Assembly: GCF_009193155.1 (NCBI RefSeq)
Contig: NZ_VUKD01000001.1
Span: 992,001 to 1,056,000 of the forward strand
Length of the DNA: 64,000 bases
Reading direction: 5' to 3'
From: Georgenia subflava
GTDB lineage: Bacteria; Actinomycetota; Actinomycetes; Actinomycetales; Actinomycetaceae
Part shown: positions 1 through 7,832 of the stretch, in pieces
Numbering within the stretch: position 1 is the first letter of the stretch
Layout of the letters: every line of letters starts with the position of its first letter
Notes under the pieces: generated by a model
What the model saw: the letters and a program-made list of their open reading frames with translations, nothing else
The model's database searches: none
Told to the model about the DNA's origin: nothing
Translations under genes and position numbers: made by a program

Positions 1-39
1 GTCCCCTCGCACGCGAGGAACGCGGAGGTGACGCCCCGC

Positions 40-705
40 CTACAGCGATCCCCAGCGGAGCGCCACCGGCCGGTGGTAGTCGTGCATGTCGATGAGCACG
101 TCGGCGCACGCGACCGGGTCCACCCGGTCCCGGTAGAGGCGCAGGGCGGGCAGGTACCGCTCGCGCAGCAGCCTGGCGACGAGCTGGATGTCCGCCTCCA
201 CCGCGGCCGTGTCCGCGGACATCCCGTCCACGACGCCGTCGGCCTCGGCGCGGTAGCGCTCCAGGTACCGCGTGAGGGAGACCTCCTCGGGGACGGAGAG
301 GTAGATCGTCAGGTCCCACAGGTCCACGAGCTCGGGCCGCTGCAGCCCCATCCCGTTCACGAGCACCACGGTCCCCGGCGGGTCGGCGTCGGGATCCCCC
401 TCGGTGATCTCGCGGATCCGGGCGAGGTCGAAGGCGTTCTCGTAGAGCCAGGCCGGATCGGCAGCCACGTCGGAGCGTCGGACGTGGGACGGGACCATGA
501 ACTCGTCGGAGGTGAAGCGGCGCACCTCGGCGCCGTCGGTCAGCAGCGGCCGGAGGAGGTCGTCGAGCTCACGGGCGAAGGTCGCCTTGCCGGCCCCGTC
601 GAGACCGTCGACGGCGACCCGGAGCACCGGGACGGAACGTGCTCTCTCCGCCAGTCCTCGGGCGATCCGTCCGAGAACCTCCTGGCGTACCCCCGTCGCC
701 GTCAT
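40..705 (-). CDS. Uridine kinase-like P-loop NTPase
   Basis: A 221-residue protein with a P-loop at about residues 33-41 (DGLDGAGKA), matching the nucleoside/uridine kinase-like families of actinobacteria. These phosphorylate a small substrate, often a nucleoside, with ATP in the cytosol. A second conserved-looking stretch (VVLVNGMGLQRPEL, about residue 120) and an Arg-rich lid region near residue 150 fit a small-molecule kinase. The ATG at 705 was chosen because the longer in-frame reading through 2913 is only read-through across the next gene. The neighbours do not identify the substrate, so the name is by family resemblance only. Confidence 0.75.
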   Translation of the reverse strand: MTATGVRQEVLGRIARGLAERARSVPVLRVAVDGLDGAGKATFARELDDLLRPLLTDGAEVRRFTSDEFMVPSHVRRSDVAADPAWLYENAFDLARIREITEGDPDADPPGTVVLVNGMGLQRPELVDLWDLTIYLSVPEEVSLTRYLERYRAEADGVVDGMSADTAAVEADIQLVARLLRERYLPALRLYRDRVDPVACADVLIDMHDYHRPVALRWGSL

Positions 706-872
706 GGCCTGATCGTAGGTACGAGTCCCGTGGTCCGTGCCGAAACGGGCCGCACGGTCCGGCCGTCTCACGGATCGGGCGGGGAAGCGGACATTTCCGG
801 GCATCGGCGACCACCATCCGGACGCCCGCGGGCCCGACGGCTCCGAAAGGTCGCCGGGCGCGGAGCCCGCTG

Positions 873-1991
873 TCACACCAGCAGCAGCACCCCGCCGAGC
901 GCGAGGCCGGCCGAGATCACCGTGGCCAGCAGCCCGAGGAGCAGCGCCGGTCCGCCGCGGCTGATCAGGGTGCGCACGTTCACCCCGGTGCCGAGCGCCA
1001 CCATCGCGACGGTGATCAGCAGGGTGGAGGCCGTCTGGACGGCGTCCTGGACGACCGCCGGCACCGGCAGCAGCGACCGCACGGCCACGAGCACCAGGAA
1101 GCCCAGGACGAAGCCGGGCACGATCGGCGGCCGGGAGGTCGGGACGACGGCAGGGTGCGGCGCACCGGTGACGACGCTCGCGGACTCGACGGCGACCAGG
1201 TGCTCGACCTCGGCGCGGGCACGTCGGCTCCGTGCGTAGCCGACGCCGGCGACCAGCGGGGCCAGCAGCACCACCCGGCCCAGCTTGGTGACCACCGCGG
1301 TGGCCAGCACGGCCTCGCCCACCAGCCCGCCGGCGGCCACGACCTGCCCGACCTCGTGGATGCTGGCGCCGAGGAAGACCCCGGTGCCGTGCGCGCCCAG
1401 GTCGAGGGCGCCGGCGAGCCCGGGGAGCAGGAGCATCGAGAGGGTGCCGAAGATCGTCACCGCGGCGACGGCGGTCGCCGCGGCGTCCTCGACGTCCTCG
1501 TCGTCGGCCTCGGCCGGGGCGCGGGCGCCTGGGGTGCCCCGGGTGTCCACCACGGCCGCCATGGCAGCGACGGCGGAGGCCCCGCAGATGGCGGTGCCGG
1601 TGGCCAGCAGCATGCGCAGGGCCGCGGGCACGCGCATGAGCCGCCCGAGCAGCAGGGTCAGGGTCCAGGTTCCGGTGACGGTGATCGCGATGACGGCGAC
1701 GGCGCCCCAGCCCAGGCCGACCACCTCGGGCACCGACAGCTGGAGCCCGAGCAGGACGACGCCGAGGCGCAGCACCGTGCGGGCGCTGAAGCGGAGCCCC
1801 TCCTCGGCGCCGGCCGGCACGAGCCGCAGGTTGCGGACGAGCACCCCGACGGCGATGGCGACCAGCAGGGCGGAGACCACCGGGACGGCACGGTTGACCG
1901 CGTAGGCCAGCAGCGCGACCGCCGTCGCGAGCAGGAGCCCCGGGGCGCGACGGCGCCAGGTGGCGAGGGAGGCAGGCACGGGTGACAGCAT
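873..1991 (-). CDS. YeiH/UPF0324 family membrane protein (putative sulfate exporter)
   Basis: A 372-residue polytopic inner-membrane protein with about ten hydrophobic segments. It contains motifs typical of the YeiH/UPF0324 family: ATGTAICGASA near residue 125 and GASIHEVGQVVAAG near residue 220. Family members are annotated as putative sulfate or anion exporters, but transport has rarely been shown directly. A hydrophilic acidic loop (about residues 145-170) sits between two helices. ATG 1991 gives a start just ahead of the first membrane helix. The gene stands alone, 168 bases from the start of the kinase gene that follows on the same strand. Confidence 0.85.
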   Translation of the reverse strand: MLSPVPASLATWRRRAPGLLLATAVALLAYAVNRAVPVVSALLVAIAVGVLVRNLRLVPAGAEEGLRFSARTVLRLGVVLLGLQLSVPEVVGLGWGAVAVIAITVTGTWTLTLLLGRLMRVPAALRMLLATGTAICGASAVAAMAAVVDTRGTPGARAPAEADDEDVEDAAATAVAAVTIFGTLSMLLLPGLAGALDLGAHGTGVFLGASIHEVGQVVAAGGLVGEAVLATAVVTKLGRVVLLAPLVAGVGYARSRRARAEVEHLVAVESASVVTGAPHPAVVPTSRPPIVPGFVLGFLVLVAVRSLLPVPAVVQDAVQTASTLLITVAMVALGTGVNVRTLISRGGPALLLGLLATVISAGLALGGVLLLV

Positions 1992-2036
1992 GGCACCGCG
2001 ACCGCCTGTGCCGGCTCGCGCGTGCCACGATCTGGC

Positions 2037-2135
2037 CGCCGGCAGCGGGTGAGTTGTCCGTCGGCGGCGGGCGGGTTGGCGGTCCCGCCGAGCGACTGGC
2101 GCGCGGGCCGTCGGCGGCCGGTGAGTTGTCCGCGG
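2037..2135. repeat. Short direct repeat in the intergenic region
   Basis: The element GGTGAGTTGTCCG, with a GC-rich arm rich in GTCGGCGGC, occurs twice about 72 bases apart (near 2048 and 2120). It lies between the divergent starts of the YeiH-type gene and the secreted LAS-fold protein. It may be promoter-associated or simply a local duplication. Confidence 0.5.
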
Positions 2136-2217
2136 GCCACACAGCGGCTGAGTCGGCCGCCGTCCCACCAGCGGGTCGCTCGGTGCGGGCGACATCGCGC
2201 CGTGCTGGAGTAGAGCC

Positions 2218-2931
2218 GTGGGGGTGACGACGCAACGGTCCGCGCCGCGGCGCCCGTCGGCGGCTGCGGCGGCACGGCGGGGGCCGGCGGCTGCGCGGCG
2301 GCGGTCGGCAGCGCAGCGGCCGTCGGGGTCGTCGGCCGTGCGCCGTCGGATGGTCCGACGGCGTGTGCGGATCATGCGGGCCGCCGTCGCCCTGCTCCTG
2401 CTGTCCGTCGCCGCGATGGTGATGTGGCCGTCGCGGCCGGCCGCGCCCGCCCTGACCATGAACGTGGCGCCGGTCGCGGCGTTGCCGGCCGCACCGGCGG
2501 CGTGGACCGGCGATGACACGGGCTGCGTTGTGCCCGACCCGACCGGCACCGGTGGGTGCGTCGCCGGCTCGACCGCCTGGATGATCGACCAGCTGCGCAG
2601 CGGTTTCGGAGAGCTGCCCACCACCTGCTGGAGCGAGCACGCCTGGAACCCGGCCTCGGACCACCCCGCCGGCCTGGGTTGCGACTTCTTCTTCGGCGCG
2701 ACCGGTGAGTTCCCGACGGGTGCGGAGCTGTCGCTCGGGTGGACCGTCGCGGAGTGGCTGCGGGTGCACGCCGCGGACCTGCGTGTCAGCTACGTGATCT
2801 GGCAGGGCCGGATCTGGACGCACGACCGGGCCGTCGAGGGCTGGCGGCCGTACACCGGCGGCGGCGTGTACGACGCGCAGGACGCCACGGGCGGCCACTA
2901 CGACCACATCCACGTCTCCCTGCGCGGATGA
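2218..2931 (+). CDS. Membrane-anchored or secreted LAS-fold (ARB-07466/VldE-like) protein
   Basis: A 237-residue protein: an Arg/Ala-rich N-terminus, one hydrophobic segment (about residues 53-75), then an extracytoplasmic domain. That domain carries SEHAWNPASDHPAGLGCD and a C-terminal HYDHIHVS. These H...D...HxH elements resemble the zinc site of the LAS/M15 peptidase fold, and the domain matches the ARB-07466-like C-terminal domain common in actinobacteria. It probably acts on cell-wall peptides, although catalysis by this subfamily is not established. GTG 2218 has a CTGGAG ribosome site seven bases upstream. ATGs at 2350 and 2374 would give a shorter, conventional signal peptide and remain possible. 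Confidence 0.7.
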   Translation: MGVTTQRSAPRRPSAAAAARRGPAAARRRSAAQRPSGSSAVRRRMVRRRVRIMRAAVALLLLSVAAMVMWPSRPAAPALTMNVAPVAALPAAPAAWTGDDTGCVVPDPTGTGGCVAGSTAWMIDQLRSGFGELPTTCWSEHAWNPASDHPAGLGCDFFFGATGEFPTGAELSLGWTVAEWLRVHAADLRVSYVIWQGRIWTHDRAVEGWRPYTGGGVYDAQDATGGHYDHIHVSLRG

Positions 2932-3065
2932 GGCGGTCGTCGCTCTGGTCGGACCCGGCCGGTCGTGGCCGGCTGGGCGTCCCCGGCTGGTCGTGGCCGG
3001 TGGTCCCGCCCGGCTGGTCGGGCCCGGCTGGTCCTCCCCGGCTGGTCGGGCACGGGGGGTCGGTC

Positions 3066-3115
3066 AGTTTCACTGCCGATGTGGTTGCTATAGCGACCGC
3101 ATCGGCAGTGAAGTT
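3066..3115. repeat. 50-bp near-perfect palindrome centred on GCTATAGC
   Basis: The sequence is an inverted repeat around position 3090/3091. The inner GCTATAGC is perfect and the arms TTCACTGCCGATG / CATCGGCAGTGAA pair fully. The only departures over 25 base pairs are G-T type pairs. It lies in a gene-free stretch between a secreted-protein gene and a phosphoribosyltransferase gene. There is no T-run on either side, so a simple intrinsic terminator is not evident. Confidence 0.9.
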
Positions 3116-3167
3116 GGCGTCGGGCACGGGCCAGCCGTGGCACCTCGGCGAGCACAGACCCAGGCCG

Positions 3168-3212
<45 letters not shown>

Positions 3213-3319
3213 TAGCCCCGGCCGCACCGGGCGCTGAGGTACTGGTCAGGCCGCTCGGCACGGATGGTCCTAACCGGCGCGGCCAGTCCCGCGGCGTGGT
3301 CCGGCGCGTGCCGTGTGTC

Positions 3320-3331
3320 TAGTCTTGCCGG
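3320..3331 (+). promoter_or_regulatory. Candidate leaderless -10 element TAGTCT
   Basis: TAGTCT (3320-3325) matches the actinobacterial TANNNT -10 pattern and ends six bases before the ATG at 3332. No Shine-Dalgarno sequence lies in between, so the mRNA probably starts at or next to the AUG. The -35 region is weak. Confidence 0.4.
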
Positions 3332-3904
3332 ATGAGCGAGCAGACCGCCTTCGACGACGGCGCGACCCTGACCGGTGAGTCCGACGAGCGGGAGATGCTC
3401 GGCTGGGCGGAGTTCGGCGAGGCCGCCCGCGAGCTGGCTCGTCAGGTGGTCCGCTCGGGGTGGATGCCGGACCTCGTCATCGCCGTCGCCCGTGGCGGCC
3501 TGGTGCCGGCGGGTGCGGTCGCCTACGCGCTCGGGACCAAGGCGATGGGCACCCTCAACGTGGAGTTCTACACCGGCGTCGCGGAGACGCTGCCCGAACC
3601 GGTCGTGCTGCCGCCGCTGATGGACACCTCCGAGCTGCCCGGCCGCAAGGTCCTGGTGGTCGACGACGTCGCCGACTCCGGCAAGACCCTTGCCCTGGTC
3701 ATGGATCTCATCCGCTCCAAGGGCCTGCCTGCGGACGTCGACGCCGACGGCGTGGCTCAGGAGACGCTGGCCGTGGACGCGCGTTCCGCCGTCGTCTACG
3801 CCAAGCCGCGGTCGATCATCGACGCCGACTACGTCTGGCGCCGGACCGACCGGTGGATCATGTTCCCCTGGTCCTCTCAGCCGCCGGTGACCGAGGAGGT
3901 CTGA
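3332..3904 (+). CDS. Phosphoribosyltransferase (purine PRTase-like)
   Basis: A 190-residue type I phosphoribosyltransferase. It has the AVARGGLVPAG loop near residue 54 and the PRPP-binding motif VLVVDDVADSGKT near residue 110. The fold moves a ribose-5-phosphate from PRPP to a base. The size and the VARGG/PRPP spacing resemble hypoxanthine/xanthine-type enzymes and their uncharacterised actinobacterial relatives, but the base is not deducible. Its last 28 bases overlap the 3' end of the convergent tyrosine phosphatase gene. Confidence 0.85.
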   Translation: MSEQTAFDDGATLTGESDEREMLGWAEFGEAARELARQVVRSGWMPDLVIAVARGGLVPAGAVAYALGTKAMGTLNVEFYTGVAETLPEPVVLPPLMDTSELPGRKVLVVDDVADSGKTLALVMDLIRSKGLPADVDADGVAQETLAVDARSAVVYAKPRSIIDADYVWRRTDRWIMFPWSSQPPVTEEV

Positions 3905-4458
3905 GCCAGCCGCTCCTGCAGGTACTCGACGATCCCCTCCGCGCCGCGCTCGACGACCTCGAGGGTGTCGTAGAAGCCGGAGTGGTCGCCGTACCAGGGG
4001 TCCGGCACGTCGAGGTCGTACTCCCCCGTGGCCGGACCGGGTGCCTCGGCAGTCGCGTCGAACTCGCGCCAGAGCCGCACCTCGGCGCTCGCTGTGGGGT
4101 CGCCGGACGCCGTCTCGGCGCGGGCGTCGATCTCGGCGCGACGCTGCAGCGCCCGCACGTGCTGGTTCGTCATGGCCAGCACGAGGTCGTAGTCGGCGAG
4201 CTCGCCCGGCCCGACCTGGTGGGCACGGTGGTCGTGGATCGGGTAGCCGTGCTCGGTCAGCACGGCGCGGGCACGGCGGTCGATCGGGTTGCCGTGCTCC
4301 TCGTCGCTGATGCCGGCGGAGGCGACCTCGACGGCGGCGTCCAGGCCGGCGTCGGCGAGGCGCTCGCGCAGGACGATCTCGCCCATGGGCGAGCGGCAGA
4401 TGTTCCCGGTGCACACGACGAGCACGCGGAAGGGACGGTCGGCGGGGAGGTCTGGCAT
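3877..4458 (-). CDS. Low-molecular-weight protein-tyrosine phosphatase
   Basis: A 193-residue cytosolic phosphatase. The catalytic P-loop CTGNICRSP (Cys about residue 16) is the family signature, and the general-acid Asp lies in DPWYGD near residue 157. It is slightly longer than the usual 150-165 residues because of an acidic insertion around residues 110-145. LMW phosphatases remove phosphate from tyrosine on kinases or capsule enzymes, but no tyrosine kinase lies nearby. Convergent overlap with the PRTase gene means the two messages could form an antisense pair at their 3' ends. Confidence 0.93.
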   Translation of the reverse strand: MPDLPADRPFRVLVVCTGNICRSPMGEIVLRERLADAGLDAAVEVASAGISDEEHGNPIDRRARAVLTEHGYPIHDHRAHQVGPGELADYDLVLAMTNQHVRALQRRAEIDARAETASGDPTASAEVRLWREFDATAEAPGPATGEYDLDVPDPWYGDHSGFYDTLEVVERGAEGIVEYLQERLAQTSSVTGG

Positions 4459-4499
4459 GACCCCATGGTGCCAGCGCCGGACATGGGCAAAGAAACGTG

Positions 4500-4529
4500 T
4501 GGACAGGCCGGGGCGGACCGACTTAGCGT
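4500..4529 (+). promoter_or_regulatory. Candidate promoter TGGACA-N18-TAGCGT of the small intergenic transcript
   Basis: TGGACA (4500-4505) matches the -35 consensus at five of six bases. After 18 bases, TAGCGT (4524-4529) fits the actinobacterial TANNNT -10. Transcription would begin near 4536, about 25 bases before the 12-codon ORF. The tyrosine phosphatase gene reads away from this point. Confidence 0.5.
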
Positions 4530-4540
4530 GGGTCGTACAC

Positions 4541-4557
4541 GAGGAAGGAGGTGGTCC
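4541..4557 (+). promoter_or_regulatory. Unusually long Shine-Dalgarno sequence
   Basis: GAAGGAGGTGGTCC (around 4544-4557) is complementary to almost the entire 3' tail of 16S rRNA (canonical complement AGAAAGGAGGTGATCC), with one changed base. Normal genes in this window show only four to seven matching bases. It precedes GTG 4562 by about four to ten bases, depending on which core is counted. Confidence 0.7.
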
Positions 4558-4561
4558 AGAG

Positions 4562-4600
4562 GTGAATATTCTTCGGACGCGTGAGGTGGCTACCCGCTAG
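4562..4600 (+). CDS. 12-codon ORF (MNILRTREVATR) behind a near-complete anti-SD match
   Basis: GTG 4562 to TAG 4600 encodes MNILRTREVATR. The start follows a near full-length complement of the 16S rRNA tail, and a candidate promoter lies at 4500-4529. Downstream is a hairpin-rich stretch but no other plus-strand gene; the next gene (response regulator) is convergent. The peptide is basic and has no membrane segment. It could be a leader peptide, a free small protein, or a ribosome-loading site on a structured RNA. I do not recognise its family. Confidence 0.5.
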   Translation: MNILRTREVATR

Positions 4601-4793
4601 CCCGTCAAGCGGACGGACCTGAGGTCCTCCCGCCGACGGCGGCGAGAACCAGGTGGTCACCGGAGCCCGCGGGGCCGTGGACATCGTCCACCACGGCACC
4701 TGACCAGGACGGTCGGGAACCCGCGGGCTCTTCCATGCCCGCTTGCGGGACGGGACCCACGTGGCTCAAGAAAGGCCGGCGTCCCCTCGTGGC

Positions 4794-5456
4794 TCAGGCC
4801 AGGCCGGCGTCGTGCACGCAACGGGCGATCTGCACCCGGTTCGCCACCTCGAGCTTGGCGAACAGGTGCCCCACGTGGGTCTTGACCGTGGCGACGCCCA
4901 TGTAGAGCTCGCGGGCGATCTCGGCGTTGGACAGGCCGCGCGCGATGGCGACCGCGACCTCCCGCTCCCGCTCGGTGAGCCGGTCGAGCCGCTCACGGGC
5001 CGAACGCTCCCGGGAGTCGTCCTGCGGCTGGGCCACGGCAGCGATGAGCTGGGCGGTGACGCTCGGCGAGAGCATCGGCTCACCGCGGGCGACCCGGCGC
5101 ACGGCGTCGACGAGGTCGGGCGGCGGGGTGTCCTTGAGCAGGAAGCCGGCGGCGCCGTGCCGCAGCGCGGTCAGCACCATCTCGTCCGCGTCGAAGGTCG
5201 TCAGCACGATGACCCGCGTCGTCGAGCCGCGCTCCGTGAGACGGCGGGTGGCGGCGAGCCCGTCGAGCCGCGGCATCCGGATGTCCATGAGGACGACGTC
5301 GGGACGCTCCCGCTCGACGACGTCCAGCGCCTCCTGCCCGTCGGACGCCTCGCCGACGAGGTCGATCGCCGGGTCGCCGCCGACGATCATGCGCAGGCCG
5401 GCCCGCACCAGCGGGTCGTCGTCGACGACGACCACCCGTACCGCCGTCGGGCTCAC
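4794..5456 (-). CDS. NarL/LuxR-family response regulator
   Basis: A 220-residue response regulator. The receiver domain (1-125) has an acidic pocket (VVDDDPLVRAG) and a phospho-acceptor Asp in VLMDIRMP (about residue 53). A LuxR-type helix-turn-helix follows (LTEREREVAVAIARGLSNAEIA, then TVKTHV) in the last 65 residues. GTG 5456 overlaps the histidine kinase stop in a GTGA junction, which indicates translational coupling; a longer start at 5480 would overlap the kinase more. The pair is divergent from an ABC-2 exporter that it probably controls. Confidence 0.92.
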   Translation of the reverse strand: MSPTAVRVVVVDDDPLVRAGLRMIVGGDPAIDLVGEASDGQEALDVVERERPDVVLMDIRMPRLDGLAATRRLTERGSTTRVIVLTTFDADEMVLTALRHGAAGFLLKDTPPPDLVDAVRRVARGEPMLSPSVTAQLIAAVAQPQDDSRERSARERLDRLTEREREVAVAIARGLSNAEIARELYMGVATVKTHVGHLFAKLEVANRVQIARCVHDAGLA

Positions 5457-6805
5457 TCGTTCGTCTCCCACGGCAGCCACGCTCTCACGGCGAAGCGACC
5501 GTCCGGCTCGAGGCCGTGCTCGAGCGTGCCCCCGGCCAGCTCGGCGCGCTCGGTCAGCCCCGTCAGGCCCATCCCCGCCCCGGGGGCCGCCGGGCGCTGC
5601 GCGACGGCGGGCGGGTTGTGCACCTCGAGGGTGAGCACGCCGCCCGGTCGGCCGCCGAGGCGGATGTCCACCGGTGCGCCGGGTGCGTGCTTGCGGGCGT
5701 TGGTCAGTGCCTCCTGGACGATCCGGTAGACGGTGCGCGAGGTGGTGGCGGGCAGGCCGCCGAGTGCGGACCTGTCGCCCGCCGGAAGCCCGGTGGTGTC
5801 CAGCCGCACCTCGGTCCGTCCGGCGGCGGCGTCGGCCAGGAGCGCGTCGAGGTTGTCGAGCGTGGGCTGGGGCGGCTCGGCCCGCCCGGCGCTGCTCTGG
5901 CCGCTGCCGGTCGCCCGGCCGCCGGGCTCGACGTCGGTGCCGACACGCAGCACCCCGAGCACCTGGCGCAGTTCGGTGAGCGCGAGATGGGCGTTGTCCT
6001 GGATGACGCCGGCCGCCTCGGCGGTCTCCTGCGGGGTGAGGTCGCGGCGGTAGGCGAGGGCGCCGGCGTGCATGGCGACCAAGGAGATGCGGTGGGCGAG
6101 GACGTCGTGCATCTCGCGGGCGATGCGGGTGCGCTCGGCCTCACGGGCGGCCTCCGCCTTGAGGGCCTGCTCGCGCTCGGCGGTCTCGGCGCGCTCGTGC
6201 AGGGAGGCCAGCAGCTCACGGCGGGCGCCGATGTAGTAGCCGGTCACCACGAAGACGGCGCAGGCTGCGACGCTCAGCCCGCCCGATGCCATCGCGTAGG
6301 GCACGTTGAGGCTCTCGTCGAGCACGCCGGGGCGCACGATGCCCTCGTAGACGAGGGTGGCCACCAGCCACACGACCGCGACGACGGCGACGCCACGCCA
6401 CCGTCGACGTGTGCTCATCGAGACGGTGGCGACGGCGGCGGCCCCGACGGACGAGGCGGACACCGCCGAGAAGGACACGGTGACGGCCGCCGTCAGAACC
6501 GGCCACCGGCGACGCAGCGGGAGCAGGCACAGCCCGATCGCGCCGAAGACGAGGTCGAGGAAGAGCAGGGCGCCGACCGCATCGGTGGCGCCGCCGGGGC
6601 CGTCCTCGGCGCCCTCGGGCAGCAGGTCGACCGACACGGCGAGCCAGAGCATCAGTCCGATGCCCGCTGCCGCCAGGTACCGCCAGATCCGTGACCACGG
6701 CCGCAGCGGTGGCGGGTCGGCGCGGCCCGCCGTCGGGACCCGGACCGCGGTGGTCGGGACGCCGCGCGGGGCGGCATAGGGGTCGGCGGACCGGGGCGGT
6801 GTCAT
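5453..6805 (-). CDS. Sensor histidine kinase (DesK/NarX-like, HisKA_3)
   Basis: A 450-residue membrane kinase. About five or six hydrophobic segments lie in residues 45-195. A dimerisation/phospho-acceptor region follows (RIAREMHDVLAHRISL, His near residue 250), then a HATPase domain (EALTNARKHAPG and GMGLTGLTERAELAGG). It autophosphorylates and passes phosphate to the overlapping response regulator. ATG 6805 starts just before a Pro-rich cytosolic leader; the longer frame to 6961 runs into the opposite ABC gene. Sensors of this type often watch membrane or envelope stress, and the divergent exporter fits that, but the signal is unknown. Confidence 0.9.
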   Translation of the reverse strand: MTPPRSADPYAAPRGVPTTAVRVPTAGRADPPPLRPWSRIWRYLAAAGIGLMLWLAVSVDLLPEGAEDGPGGATDAVGALLFLDLVFGAIGLCLLPLRRRWPVLTAAVTVSFSAVSASSVGAAAVATVSMSTRRRWRGVAVVAVVWLVATLVYEGIVRPGVLDESLNVPYAMASGGLSVAACAVFVVTGYYIGARRELLASLHERAETAEREQALKAEAAREAERTRIAREMHDVLAHRISLVAMHAGALAYRRDLTPQETAEAAGVIQDNAHLALTELRQVLGVLRVGTDVEPGGRATGSGQSSAGRAEPPQPTLDNLDALLADAAAGRTEVRLDTTGLPAGDRSALGGLPATTSRTVYRIVQEALTNARKHAPGAPVDIRLGGRPGGVLTLEVHNPPAVAQRPAAPGAGMGLTGLTERAELAGGTLEHGLEPDGRFAVRAWLPWETNE

Positions 6806-6935
6806 GGCCTCCAGAGTAGGCAGCGGCGGCTCTGCCCGGCTCCACCGCCCGGCTCGGGCCGCTCCGACCAAAGGTGGATCGGGGTGAGACCGCGCGCTGA
6901 TCCGCGGGCGCCGTCTCGCCGGGAGAGTGGACGCC

Positions 6936-7832
6936 ATGATCACCGCAGAGAACCTGACCAAGCGCTACGGCAACCGCGCCGTGGTCGATGACGTCTCCTT
7001 CACCGCCCGGCCCGGCCGGGTCACGGGCTTCCTCGGCCCCAACGGAGCCGGCAAGTCGACCACCATGCGCATGCTGACGGCGCTGACCACCCCCACCGCC
7101 GGGCGCGGCACCATCCTCGGCCGCACGTTCCGCGACCTGCCGAACCCCGGCCGGCACGTCGGTGTGCTGCTCGACGCCTCGGCGCAGCACGTGGGCCGCA
7201 CGGGGCGCGAGACCCTCCTGCTCTCGGCACAGCTGATGGGCACGGGGCCGCATCGCGTCGACGAGGTCCTCGACGTCGTGGGTCTGACCGCGCGAGAGGC
7301 CTCGGCACGGACCCGCACGTACTCGCTCGGCATGCGGCAGCGCCTCGGCCTCGCGCACGCCCTCCTCGGCGAGCCCGAGGTGCTGATCCTCGACGAGCCC
7401 GCCAACGGCCTCGACCCGGCCGGGATCCGCTGGATGCGCAACCTCCTGCGTTCCTTCGCCGACGGCGGGGGCACCGTGCTGCTGTCCTCTCACCTGCTGC
7501 TGGAGGTGGAGGCCGTCGCGGACGATCTCGTCATCATCGGCAACGGACGCATCCTCGCGCGGGGCAGCACGGAGGAGCTCCTCGCCACCCCCGGCACCCA
7601 GGTGCGCAGCACCGACGACGGCGCCCTCGCCGGCGCGCTGACCGGCGCCGGCCACGACGTCGTCCGTACCGGTGCGGGCCTGTCCACGTCCGCGACCACC
7701 GAGGAGGTCGGTGGCCTCGCCCTGGCGGCCGCCGTCGTCCTCACCGATCTTCGACCTGCCGCCTCGACCGGTCTGGAAGAGCTGTTCTTCGACACCACCG
7801 CCCAGCACGGGCGAGAGGAGATCTCCGCATGA
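6936..7832 (+). CDS. ABC transporter ATP-binding protein (ABC-2 export type)
   Basis: A 298-residue ATPase with Walker A GPNGAGKST (about residue 38), signature YSLGMRQRLGLA (about 130), Walker B LILDEPANGLDP (about 152) and a switch His region (LLSSHLLLEVE). It resembles ABC-2/bacitracin-type exporter ATPases. ATG 6936 has GGGAGAG upstream and was chosen over GTG 6927. The ATGA overlap with the permease gene at 7829 indicates a coupled two-gene operon. The divergent two-component system is the likely regulator. Confidence 0.93.
   Translation: MITAENLTKRYGNRAVVDDVSFTARPGRVTGFLGPNGAGKSTTMRMLTALTTPTAGRGTILGRTFRDLPNPGRHVGVLLDASAQHVGRTGRETLLLSAQLMGTGPHRVDEVLDVVGLTAREASARTRTYSLGMRQRLGLAHALLGEPEVLILDEPANGLDPAGIRWMRNLLRSFADGGGTVLLSSHLLLEVEAVADDLVIIGNGRILARGSTEELLATPGTQVRSTDDGALAGALTGAGHDVVRTGAGLSTSATTEEVGGLALAAAVVLTDLRPAASTGLEELFFDTTAQHGREEISA

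Larger units (their letters stand above)
4536..4757 (+). ncRNA. Candidate structured small transcript carrying the 12-codon ORF
   Basis: Several self-complementary blocks follow the short ORF: GGACC-TGA-GGTCC (about 4616-4628), CCGCC-GAC-GGCGG (about 4631-4643), GTGGAC-ATC-GTCCAC (about 4678-4692). A long terminal stem (4711-4757) pairs GGTC with GACC and CCCGC/GGGC with GCCC/GCGGG. No T-run follows the last stem, so the 3' end is uncertain. The whole block lies between a divergent gene start and a convergent gene end, as expected for an independent transcription unit. Confidence 0.4.

Noticed and set aside
40-2913. 957-codon minus-strand frame
   Set aside because: It is one open frame that runs from the kinase gene back through antisense of the YeiH-type gene and beyond. 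Only residues after ATG 705 look like a protein.
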